Shown piece after piece: positions 5,200-11,865 of a stretch of 13,707 nt of DNA. Origin of the DNA: Candidatus Peregrinibacteria bacterium (GTDB lineage: Bacteria > Patescibacteriota > Gracilibacteria > Peribacterales > Peribacteraceae); the NCBI GenBank assembly GCA_016215715.1, contig JACRIG010000080.1, forward strand, positions 1 to 13,707, given 5' to 3'. A program made the translations under genes and the position numbers. Numbering within the stretch: position 1 is the first letter of the stretch; each line of letters opens with the position of its first letter. A model generated the notes under the pieces. It ran no database searches. It worked only from the letters and a program-made list of their open reading frames with translations, and was not told where the DNA came from.

Positions 5200-7534
5200 T
5201 ATCCGTAATCGTCCTGCGCATTTGGCGCGCGCCGAATTCCGTACTGTAGCCCCGCTCGACGAGTGCCGCGATCAGTTCTTCATCGATCTTCACCGTCACT
5301 CCCCTCTTTCGCTCCACATCTTTCACGACATCCGCGAGCATCAACCCCCCGACCTTCACGGCATTCTCGCGGCTCAGCGGCATAAAGAGGACCGTGTCAT
5401 CGAAGCGGTTCACGAATTCAGGCGTAAACGTCCTCTCACGAAGAATGGCTTCCAGAAGGGCTGACTTGAAATTTTCACGGACGGCCTCCGGATGCTCTTT
5501 TACGTAATCGCGGATGAAGAGTGCGCCTGCATTGCTGGTGGCAATGATGATCGAGGAACGGAAATCCGTCTTCACCCCGCGTGCGTCGGTCAGCATGCCT
5601 TCGTCGAGAATCTGGAGAAATACGTTCATCACTTTCGGGTGCGCCTTCTCGACTTCATCGAGAAGAATAAGGGAGAAAGGATTTTCCTGAATACGCCGGG
5701 AGAGGAAACCTTCGGCGGACCCGCCGGTACCGTTGGGTGAACCGATAATGCCGAAGACGGAATTCTCATGGCTGAATTCGTTCATGTCGAGACGGATGAG
5801 CGACTGCGCGGAGCCGAAGTATTCCTCCGCAAGGACCTTCGCCGTCTGCGTTTTTCCCACACCCGTCGGACCAATGAAGAGGAACGTGCCGACGGGTTTG
5901 TGACGGTCGTGGATATCGAGCCGCGCGCGCTTGAGAGCACCCGCGACGGCTTTCACCGCCCAGTCCTGCCCGATGATCTTCTGCTTCATGACATCCTCCA
6001 GCTTCAGGAGACGGTCGCGTTCATCGCTCGTCACTTTCTGAACATTCACACGGCTCTGGACCGAAATGACATCACGCACGTGCTCCTCGCGCAGAAAATG
6101 TTCCCCGGCCTGCTGGACGCGGAGAACCGCATCGTCGAGGACTCCGATCGCCCGCCCCGGGAATCCGCCGCGCGCGCCAAGGTAGCGCTTGCTGAGTTCC
6201 ACGATCGATTTCAGCGCCTTGTAGGTGACATGAATCCCCTTCTGATAGGCAATGGTGAAGGAACGCGCGGTGAGAACCTGCATCGTCTCATCGTCACCCG
6301 CATCCTCCACCGTCACCTTCTCGAACATACTGTCGAGGCTGCTGTCGGTTTTCACGAGCGAATGGTAATCCTGCGTGTCGGCAATCCCGACGATGGAGAT
6401 CGTCTTCGCCTGCAGGAACTTGAGGAGCACCCCCTGCAGCTGGCTGCTCGCAGACTTCAGGAACATGGCAAGATCCTCGATCACGAGAAGGAAGTGGCCG
6501 GAGTGTTCGGCGCGTGTGAACGCTTCGAGGAGGAAACGATCCGGCTGCTGCACGCCGGAAAGCAGCTGCTGGGTTTTGAGGACGAGGACGCGCGTGAAAG
6601 GCATGTGCGCCTTGCGCTCCAGATCACGGAGCGCCCATGCGACGTTGCGTACCAGTGTCCGCTTACCGCTGCCCACCTTGCCGAGCACCAGAATATTGCG
6701 GAGATTGGAGCGCGCGAGGACCTGCAGAATCGCCTGAATTGACTCGTGATGGATGATGACGCTCTTCTCGCCCGATACCGGCGCCTGCGAAGAAACCTCC
6801 TCCGTCAGCCAATCAAGGGCATCGGTGAACCCCATCACCCACGATCGCCCGATCGATCCGGCACCGCGGATAACGGACGGGTCGAGGGAGGACGCAGAAA
6901 TACGGAAACGATGATGGAAACTTTCGGAACGAATGATCCCTTTCAGGTCTTCTTCAGAAAGATCCGCTTTCTTCAGGATGCTCTGGCACGCAGGCACATG
7001 TCTGAAGAGAAGAAGCAGAATGACATTGCTGTCGATCGCGTGCTCGTCATATTCCGGCAACAGACGGACCGCATACTGCAGGAACGGAAGCAGCTCGATA
7101 TCGTTCTCGACATCTTTCCTACAGCGCGCAATCAATTCTGCAGGTTCGATGCCCATCTCCTGCAGGATGAAGATTCCGCGGTCCGTCGTTGCCGCGGCCT
7201 CAAAAAGATCGCCGGCACCGACGGCCCGGAGATTCTGAATACGGCGAAGGACAGCCCCTGATAGCAGCGAACGCACGTCGCCCGTATCCCGGGCGCGATG
7301 CTCAGAGCCGAGAAGTTCATCATGAATAAAATGCCGCAGCACGTGGAAGACACCGCACAGAAGGAGGGCAGCCAAAAGAACATTGCCCATCCCGCCGCCA
7401 TTCACTGCTCCCCAAAGAAACGGTGCGAGAAGGAGAAGAGCGACGCTGTACCCCACCCGGCCAAAAATGATCCGTTCCAGCCGCGCGCCGATGCCTGCCT
7501 GCGTCCCGCCGAGATTGAGCGTGTCCTGCGTCAT
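5108..7534 (-). CDS. Membrane-anchored Clp/HSP100-like AAA+ ATPase with degenerate D1
   Basis: An 808-residue protein with two hydrophobic segments (about 28-46 and 50-69) as an N-terminal membrane hairpin. A Clp-N-like repeat region (about 105-205) and two AAA+ modules in ClpA/B/C order follow. D2 is catalytically intact: Walker A GPTGVGKT (555-562), Walker B LLDE (624-627), sensor-1 Asn668, Arg finger 710 and sensor-2 GAR (768-770). D1 is degraded: Walker A is GKVGSGKR (285-292, Arg for Ser/Thr), Walker B ends IED instead of DE (352-354), and the usual ERRF Arg finger reads DSMF (401-404). The D2 pore loop GYVG reads GTGG (602-605), and no ClpP-binding IGF loop is seen. The start at 7534 overlaps the upstream stop (TGATG), implying translational coupling. 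I infer a membrane-surface remodeller rather than a normal protease unfoldase. Confidence 0.85.
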   Translation of the reverse strand: MTQDTLNLGGTQAGIGARLERIIFGRVGYSVALLLLAPFLWGAVNGGGMGNVLLAALLLCGVFHVLRHFIHDELLGSEHRARDTGDVRSLLSGAVLRRIQNLRAVGAGDLFEAAATTDRGIFILQEMGIEPAELIARCRKDVENDIELLPFLQYAVRLLPEYDEHAIDSNVILLLLFRHVPACQSILKKADLSEEDLKGIIRSESFHHRFRISASSLDPSVIRGAGSIGRSWVMGFTDALDWLTEEVSSQAPVSGEKSVIIHHESIQAILQVLARSNLRNILVLGKVGSGKRTLVRNVAWALRDLERKAHMPFTRVLVLKTQQLLSGVQQPDRFLLEAFTRAEHSGHFLLVIEDLAMFLKSASSQLQGVLLKFLQAKTISIVGIADTQDYHSLVKTDSSLDSMFEKVTVEDAGDDETMQVLTARSFTIAYQKGIHVTYKALKSIVELSKRYLGARGGFPGRAIGVLDDAVLRVQQAGEHFLREEHVRDVISVQSRVNVQKVTSDERDRLLKLEDVMKQKIIGQDWAVKAVAGALKRARLDIHDRHKPVGTFLFIGPTGVGKTQTAKVLAEEYFGSAQSLIRLDMNEFSHENSVFGIIGSPNGTGGSAEGFLSRRIQENPFSLILLDEVEKAHPKVMNVFLQILDEGMLTDARGVKTDFRSSIIIATSNAGALFIRDYVKEHPEAVRENFKSALLEAILRERTFTPEFVNRFDDTVLFMPLSRENAVKVGGLMLADVVKDVERKRGVTVKIDEELIAALVERGYSTEFGARQMRRTITDIIEDYLADYFLKNDVHRGDVILIQKQDLKF

Positions 7535-7944
7535 CACAGAAGGCCAAGAAGGGTAAGAATGCCGGATGGAAGAATAAGGGGAAAGAGCAACCAGACGACG
7601 AGGTACACGGCGAAGCCTGAGAAAAGCAGAACCTGCACGACGACCCCGCAGAGAATCGCTCCCACACGGACAACGCATCCGATGGCACGGGTGATGACGT
7701 TAAACATCATTGCCTGAAGCATCAGATTGAGATCGAAGCCGCGCTTGGGGTACGCATCGGTGATATTTTTCCAGGGCGCAAAGAGGGTGCGGAATAAAAA
7801 CACAAATGAAAAACTTTCCGCAAAAACGGCGGCGTACCTCAGGTACGAGCGGATGATCAGAAGCGGCCGCCCGACCAAATACCACAGCACCAGCACGCGG
7901 AGGATCGAAATCCGGGGAAGTGGGGGGGCAGACGCTCCCGGCAT
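7534..7944 (-). CDS. Small multi-pass membrane protein, partner of the AAA+ protein
   Basis: A 136-residue, very hydrophobic protein. There is a hydrophobic segment at about 14-32, an aromatic stretch ending in FLFRTLFAPW (about 47-58), and a long C-terminal hydrophobic region (about 80-136) that can hold two segments. The short charged linker KNITDAYPKRG lies between. From memory, a small membrane protein with an LxRTLFxPW-type motif is common in CPR genomes; I know no assigned function. Its stop overlaps the AAA+ start, so the two are made together and probably form a complex. The ATG at 7944 is the only standard start before the first hydrophobic segment. It is transcribed from an extended -10 promoter 23 nt upstream and has no Shine-Dalgarno. 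Confidence 0.75.
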   Translation of the reverse strand: MPGASAPPLPRISILRVLVLWYLVGRPLLIIRSYLRYAAVFAESFSFVFLFRTLFAPWKNITDAYPKRGFDLNLMLQAMMFNVITRAIGCVVRVGAILCGVVVQVLLFSGFAVYLVVWLLFPLILPSGILTLLGLL

Positions 7945-7962
7945 GTGAGCAGGGGAAATTAC

Positions 7963-7991
7963 CTGTCATTATAGCAGAGAAACGGTATTCT
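7963..7991 (+). promoter_or_regulatory. Possible tmk promoter, overlapping the divergent operon promoter
   Basis: CTGTCA (7963-7968, 4/6), 17 bp, TATTCT (7986-7991), 10 nt before the tmk ATG. It overlaps the divergent extended -10, so the two promoters would compete for polymerase. The match is weak. Confidence 0.35.
7968..7976 (-). promoter_or_regulatory. Extended -10 promoter of the membrane protein/AAA+ operon
   Basis: On the minus strand TGCTATAAT (7976-7968), a perfect extended -10. No good -35 is seen, as expected for this class. It gives a leader of about 17 nt. Confidence 0.65.
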
Positions 7992-8001
7992 TCACAGCAC
8001 G

Positions 8002-8589
8002 ATGCGCGGTCGATTCATCGTCCTCGACGGCCCCGACGGAAGCGGCACCACACTGCATACGCGGCTGCTTTCTGAGCGTCTGGCAGCCGAAAACAAAAAA
8101 GTTCTCGCGACGGCGGAGCCGGGTGACGGAAACATCGGCAGATTTCTGCGCAGCGAACTCAGGAGCGGACACCTTCCGGCTGACGCGCTTCATCTCCTCT
8201 TCACAGCCGACAGGGCGGATCATGTTTCACGTATTATTGAGCCTGCACTCGGTGCAGAAACGAACGTCGTCTGTGATCGTTACGTCTCCTCCACCATCGC
8301 ATACGGCGAAGCCCTGAATCTTGATGTCGTATGGCTGGAAAGTATGAATAAAAAATTTATACAACCTGATATCCTCATTTTCCTGCTCCCGCCGGTGAGT
8401 GTGATCCTCAGCCGTCTGCAGGAAAGAGAAACCAGCGAATCACTGGAGACAAAGGAAATTCAGGAGCGTGTGCATAGCGCATACACACGGATGGCGAAGG
8501 AAGATCCGTCGATCGTTGTGATTGATTCGTCGGGATCGAAAGAAAAAACGGCAGAGCTGATCCGGGATACTGTCAAAAAATACCTGTGA
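8002..8589 (+). CDS. tmk: Thymidylate kinase with variant P-loop
   Basis: A 195-residue enzyme, normal for the family, phosphorylating dTMP to dTDP in dTTP synthesis. Recognisable elements are the P-loop region LDGPDGSGTT (residues 8-17), the EPG motif (39-41), LLFTADRADH (65-74) and the dTMP-binding DRYVSSTIAYG (92-102). The lid region is at about 138-155. The P-loop is unusual: the invariant Walker A Lys is replaced by Thr16 (GSGTT instead of GxGKT). A lineage-specific functional variant is more likely than a dead enzyme, since everything else is conserved. No Shine-Dalgarno is visible. folD follows on the same strand but has its own promoter. Confidence 0.9.
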   Translation: MRGRFIVLDGPDGSGTTLHTRLLSERLAAENKKVLATAEPGDGNIGRFLRSELRSGHLPADALHLLFTADRADHVSRIIEPALGAETNVVCDRYVSSTIAYGEALNLDVVWLESMNKKFIQPDILIFLLPPVSVILSRLQERETSESLETKEIQERVHSAYTRMAKEDPSIVVIDSSGSKEKTAELIRDTVKKYL

Positions 8590-8604
8590 TCTTTCGCTAC
8601 AACT

Positions 8605-8636
8605 CCGTAGCCGGGAGCACGTGCTCCCGGCTACGG
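8605..8636. repeat. Perfect 32-bp palindrome between tmk and folD
   Basis: CCGTAGCCGGGAGCAC (8605-8620) is followed immediately by its exact reverse complement (8621-8636), with no spacer. It begins 15 bp after the tmk stop and covers the place where a folD -35 box would lie. There is no U-tract afterwards. Candidate roles are a dimeric repressor operator, an RNA hairpin protecting or ending the tmk message, or one copy of a dispersed palindromic repeat. Confidence 0.9.
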
Positions 8637-8645
8637 GAGATAGGC

Positions 8646-8651
8646 TATAAT
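8646..8651 (+). promoter_or_regulatory. -10 box of folD, leaderless geometry
   Basis: A perfect TATAAT exactly 6 nt before the folD ATG at 8658, so +1 would be the A of the start codon. There is no recognisable -35; the 32-bp palindrome occupies that region. Confidence 0.65.
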
Positions 8652-8657
8652 CCTCCC

Positions 8658-9527
8658 ATGCCCGCAAAAATTCTCACCGGCAAAGAACCCGCTGACACGC
8701 TCCTTGAGAGTCTTAAGCCACTCATTAAAAAACTAAATCCGAAGCTGGTGATTGTCCGGACCGGCTCGGATGCGGGAAGCGATGTGTACATCCGGGCGAA
8801 ACTCAAAGCGTGTGAACGCGTCGGGATGCGCGCGGAGCATCGCCATCTTTCTCCGGATGTTACAAAGGCGAAGATGCTTGCACTGATTGAAGAGCTGAAC
8901 AGCGACGCTGACGTTACGGGTTTTATCATCCAGACACCTCTGCCGGAACATCTCTGGAAAGAATCACCTCTTCTGTTCAGAGCCATTGATCCGAAGAAAG
9001 ATGTCGACGGATTCACGGCGTACAATCTGGGGAAACTCTTTCTTGCGCAGGAATTCGAACATCTGCCTCCGGCAACACCTGCGGGGATCATCACCCTTCT
9101 GGAATACTACAACATCTCCGTGGCGGGAAAGCATGTCGTGATTGTGGGGCGAAGCAATGTCGTCGGGAAGCCGCTTGCCATGATGCTCCTCCATCGCGAT
9201 GCAACGGTGACCATCTGTCACAGTAAAACGAAAAATATTGATGCCTATACACAGGGAGCGGATATCCTGATTGCGGCTACAGGAAAAGAAAGACTGATTA
9301 CCGGAGATATGGTCAAAAAGGGTGCGGTGGTCATCGACGTCGGCATCACGCGAACGGATGCGGGACTGACCGGTGACGTAGACTTTGAACGTGTGAAAGA
9401 AATAGCTTCCGCGATCACACCTGTCCCCGGAGGTGTCGGACCGATGACGGTGGCAAGTCTGCTGCGGAATGTGGTGCGGGCGAAGGAGAGGCAGACTTCA
9501 TCTGCTCCTCCTTATCCTTCTTTTTGA
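8658..9527 (+). CDS. folD: Bifunctional methylene-THF dehydrogenase / methenyl-THF cyclohydrolase FolD
   Basis: A 289-residue, full-length cytosolic enzyme that interconverts 5,10-methylene-, methenyl- and 10-formyl-tetrahydrofolate. Catalytic Tyr44 and Lys48 lie in YIRAK, the QTPLP motif is at 92-96, DVDGF at 115-119, the NADP-binding GRSNVVGKP at 164-172, and the C-terminal signature PGGVGPMTVA at 257-266. The usual Cys before PATPxG is Pro here (HLPPATPAG). The ATG at 8658 is chosen because FolD homology and the -10 box both point there; the open frame upstream runs into the palindrome. The last 113 bp, including the conserved C-terminal signature, overlap prfA tail to tail. Confidence 0.97.
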   Translation: MPAKILTGKEPADTLLESLKPLIKKLNPKLVIVRTGSDAGSDVYIRAKLKACERVGMRAEHRHLSPDVTKAKMLALIEELNSDADVTGFIIQTPLPEHLWKESPLLFRAIDPKKDVDGFTAYNLGKLFLAQEFEHLPPATPAGIITLLEYYNISVAGKHVVIVGRSNVVGKPLAMMLLHRDATVTICHSKTKNIDAYTQGADILIAATGKERLITGDMVKKGAVVIDVGITRTDAGLTGDVDFERVKEIASAITPVPGGVGPMTVASLLRNVVRAKERQTSSAPPYPSF

Positions 9528-10542
9528 GCGCTTCAATCACCGGACCGATATTCCCTTCCATGATGCCGGGTAGGCTATGGAAATTTTCCCCGATACGATG
9601 ATCAGTCAGACGGTCCTGCGGGAACTTGTAGGTCCGGATTTTTTCACTGCGGTCGCCGGTTTTTATCTGTGAGGTACGCAGATTCCCGTGTTCCTTTGCC
9701 TGACGCTCCTGCTCAGCTGCATACAATCGCGTACGGAGAAGCTCCATTGCGCGCTCGCGGTTCTGCAGCTGGCTGCGCTCGCTCTGGCAGGCGACCATCA
9801 CCCCTGTCGGGATGTGTGTGATGCGGACGGCAGATTCCGTTTTGTTGACATGCTGGCCTCCGGCACCGCTCGCGCGGTAGGTGTCGACGCGCAGATCTTC
9901 ATTGCGGATCACCAGATCCTGTTCCTCGGCCTCGGGCAGAACAGCCACCGTGGCGGCGGACGTGTGGACCCGCCCCTTATTTTCGGTTGCGGGGATTCGC
10001 TGGACGCGGTGGACACCTCCTTCATATTTCAGCGACCCGTAGGCATCCGGTCCCTCGATGCGGATGACCGCTTCCTTGATTCCTCCCGCTTCGGCATCGG
10101 CACGGTCGAGTAACTCTGCCTTCCACCCCCTCTCCTCACAGAACCGCAGATACATGCGCATCAGTTCCGCCGCGAAGAGCGCTGCCTCCTCGCCTCCCGT
10201 GCCCGCGCGCACTTCGAGTACGACATTTCTGTCAGCCATGGGGTCGCGAGGCGCCAGATATTCTTCCATGGATTTTTCGATGTGTGACAGTCTCTCTGTT
10301 GCTTTATTGCCTTCTTCGACTGCGATGGCTCCCATTTCCGGATCATCTTTCATCGACTCACTTTCTTTCAGCGAAGCGGTGAGTTTTTCATGCTCTTCGA
10401 TCAATTTCATCAGGGGCTGAAGTTCGCGGGATCTCCTGCCGAGTTTTGCCATCATTCTTTGATCCGCGTAGACCGCAGGGTCCTGCAGCTTCGTCTGAAT
10501 CTCTTCAAACTCGGCCCTGAGTGCAGCAAGTCGCTCGTGCAT
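9415..10542 (-). CDS. prfA: Peptide chain release factor 1
   Basis: A 375-residue class I release factor. The codon-recognition tripeptide PAT (184-186, in HRVQRIPATE) marks it as RF1, which reads UAA and UAG. The GGQ motif (228-230) drives peptidyl-tRNA hydrolysis in the ribosome. The last 30 or so residues, beyond the usual RF1 end near EALKKKD, are Ser/Pro-rich and are encoded antisense to the conserved end of folD. The gene itself ends in UGA, so its termination would need RF2, which must be encoded elsewhere. The start is the ATG at 10542 (MHERLAAL), 6 nt after a TATACT box; an upstream in-frame start at 10569 lies within the repeat block. Confidence 0.97.
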   Translation of the reverse strand: MHERLAALRAEFEEIQTKLQDPAVYADQRMMAKLGRRSRELQPLMKLIEEHEKLTASLKESESMKDDPEMGAIAVEEGNKATERLSHIEKSMEEYLAPRDPMADRNVVLEVRAGTGGEEAALFAAELMRMYLRFCEERGWKAELLDRADAEAGGIKEAVIRIEGPDAYGSLKYEGGVHRVQRIPATENKGRVHTSAATVAVLPEAEEQDLVIRNEDLRVDTYRASGAGGQHVNKTESAVRITHIPTGVMVACQSERSQLQNRERAMELLRTRLYAAEQERQAKEHGNLRTSQIKTGDRSEKIRTYKFPQDRLTDHRIGENFHSLPGIMEGNIGPVIEALKKKDKEEQMKSASPSPAPHSAADLPPSSVRHLRGQV

Positions 10543-10544
10543 GG

Positions 10545-10628
10545 ACAGAGTATAGGGGACAGAGGGCACAGACGGTACAGAAGTGTTTTTCCCTCTGTCC
10601 CTTCTGTCGCCTCTGTTTCTTCTGTACC
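10545..10628. repeat. 9-bp-periodic repeats in opposing orientation between prfA and mnmA
   Basis: ACAGA occurs at 10559, 10568 and 10577 (9-bp steps; another at 10545). Its complement TCTGT occurs at 10594, 10603, 10612 and 10621 (9-bp steps). The two blocks make perfect inverted repeats: GGGACAGAGGG (10557-10567) with CCCTCTGTCCC (10591-10601), and GGTACAGAAG (10575-10584) with CTTCTGTACC (10619-10628). The whole divergent intergenic region, including both start regions, is made of these units. Confidence 0.88.
10549..10554 (-). promoter_or_regulatory. -10 box of prfA, leaderless geometry
   Basis: TATACT on the minus strand (10554-10549), exactly 6 nt before the prfA ATG. No clear -35; that region is made of the 9-bp repeats. 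Confidence 0.5.
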
Positions 10629-10637
10629 CTTTTCCTG

Positions 10638-11732
10638 ATAAAGATCCTCCTCGCTCTCTCCGGCGGCATCGACAGCAGTACCGTGGCGCACATGCTCCAT
10701 GAGCAGGGGCATGACCTTGTGGGCGTGCGCTTCACGCTCTGGAGCGACCCGCTCGCTCCTCCGATGGCACACATTCTCCCCAGCAAGTGCTGCAATACCC
10801 AGACAGCCTCACGCGCTGCGGCAACGGCAAAGAAGCTGCATATCCCGTATCACGTCGTCGATCTCGAAAGAGAATTTAAGGAGAACGTCGTCGATCCGTT
10901 TCTGGAAGGATACAGAAAGGGACTGACCCCCAACCCGTGCATCGGTTGTAACCGCACCATTAAATTCGGAAAACTTCTGGAGATCGCCGATGAGCTTGGA
11001 TGTGAAAAAATTGCAACGGGCCACTACGCGCGCGTTGTGAAAGAGAGACTTCCGGACGGCACAGACAGATTTCTTCTCCTCGAAGCCACTGATCAGCTGA
11101 AGGACCAGAGTTACTACCTCTACGGACTGACCCAGCAGCAGCTCTCACGAGTGCTCTTCCCGCTCGGTGCAATGCATAAAGAGGAAGTTTACTCGCTCGC
11201 AAAGCATTTCGGCGTTCCTTTCGATGAGCACTATCGCGAGAGTCAGGACCTCTGTTTTTTTCCGGAAAAGGAACCGAAAGCATTCCTGAAGCGCCATCTG
11301 AAAGACGCATTGATTCACGGAGAGATCGTCCGGCGGGATGGTACCGTCATCGGAACCCACGAAGGACTTCCGCTCTACACCATCGGCCAGCGGCGCGGAT
11401 TGAAAGTGGGTGGCCTGAAGGTGCCGCTGGAAGTCGTCGAAAAAGATCCGCAGAGCAACAGAATTATCGTCGCACAGCAGTCAGCGGAAAGCATTGATGA
11501 AGTCACTCTCGCTGATCTGCGCTGGGTAAGCTGGCGGCCATCCGAAGGAGAAACCGTTCCATTTGAATGCCGCGTTCGTTCCCTGTCAGAGCGGAAGGTG
11601 GGGCAGCTGACCATAAAGGGGAATACCGGACTTTTTCGCTTCAAAAAGGCACAGAAGCGAATTGCGCCGGGGCAATCGCTTGTTCTCTATCGGGGTGAAG
11701 AAGTGGCGGGAGGAGGCATTACGACAACATAA
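10638..11732 (+). CDS. mnmA: tRNA-specific 2-thiouridylase MnmA, start codon unclear
   Basis: An ATP-pyrophosphatase enzyme making the 2-thio group of U34 in tRNA-Lys, -Glu and -Gln. The PP-loop SGGIDSS (8-14), catalytic Cys101 in NPCIGCN, TGHYARV (127-133), KDQSYYLY (155-162) and the second catalytic Cys206 in SQDLCF are all present. From residue 1 as drawn it is 364 residues, close to the E. coli enzyme. No ATG, GTG or TTG lies just before the PP-loop: the codons there are CTG-ATA-AAG. The nearest standard in-frame start is the GTG at 10521, which would add 39 residues translated through the repeat block, with Cys every third residue, and would overlap the start of prfA. I place the start at the ATA (10638) on length and motif position; CTG at 10635 is the alternative. 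Confidence 0.9.
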   Translation: MKILLALSGGIDSSTVAHMLHEQGHDLVGVRFTLWSDPLAPPMAHILPSKCCNTQTASRAAATAKKLHIPYHVVDLEREFKENVVDPFLEGYRKGLTPNPCIGCNRTIKFGKLLEIADELGCEKIATGHYARVVKERLPDGTDRFLLLEATDQLKDQSYYLYGLTQQQLSRVLFPLGAMHKEEVYSLAKHFGVPFDEHYRESQDLCFFPEKEPKAFLKRHLKDALIHGEIVRRDGTVIGTHEGLPLYTIGQRRGLKVGGLKVPLEVVEKDPQSNRIIVAQQSAESIDEVTLADLRWVSWRPSEGETVPFECRVRSLSERKVGQLTIKGNTGLFRFKKAQKRIAPGQSLVLYRGEEVAGGGITTT

Positions 11733-11749
11733 ATAATGACCGAAGCGCC

Positions 11750-11778
11750 GCAGCCGGGGACGGCCGCTGCTCATTTTT
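11750..11778 (+). terminator. Probable mnmA terminator
   Basis: GCAGC (11750-11754) pairs with GCTGC (11766-11770), with two more G-C pairs after a bulged C, and is followed by TCATTTTT. The stem is short, so the strength is uncertain. Confidence 0.45.
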
Positions 11779-11780
11779 AT

Positions 11781-11812
11781 GAACCAGAAGCACCCTTCCG
11801 CGGGTGCGGTTC
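11781..11812. other. Bulged hairpin upstream of the sortase promoter
   Basis: GAACC (11781-11785) pairs with GGTTC (11808-11812), and GCACCC (11790-11795) pairs with GGGTGC (11802-11807). The left arm has a 4-nt bulge (AGAA) and the loop is TTCCGC. It lies just upstream of a TGATATACT box. It could help end mnmA transcription or be a regulator site. Confidence 0.45.
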
Positions 11813-11814
11813 TG

Positions 11815-11865
11815 TGATATACTTCATCCCTTGCACTGGGCTAAAAGTCCCCTTTCTGCTATACT
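11815..11865 (+). promoter_or_regulatory. Two tandem extended -10 boxes upstream of the sortase
   Basis: TGATATACT (11815-11823) and TGCTATACT (11857-11865), 42 bp apart. The second ends exactly 6 nt before the ATG at 11872, giving a leaderless message. The first would give a leader of roughly 40 nt. Neither has a clear -35. Confidence 0.6.

Noticed and set aside
5768..6742. 324-residue open frame antisense to the AAA+ gene
   Set aside because: It is a mirror of the AAA+ coding strand (Glu/His/Arg/Leu-rich) with no domain of its own. The minus-strand frame carries clear AAA+ motifs over the same bases.
7535..7678. 48-residue N-terminal extension of the AAA+ frame
   Set aside because: It would overlap the upstream membrane-protein gene out of frame, has Arg/Ser/Cys-rich noise composition, and ignores the TGATG stop-start junction at 7534.
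8586..8657. Extended folD N-terminus read through the palindrome
   Set aside because: The extra residues are not FolD-like, and the perfect TATAAT box sits 6 nt before the ATG at 8658.
10557..10628. CRISPR-like array between prfA and mnmA
   Set aside because: The units are only 9 bp, have no unique spacers, and switch orientation halfway. This is a short-period repeat, not a CRISPR array.
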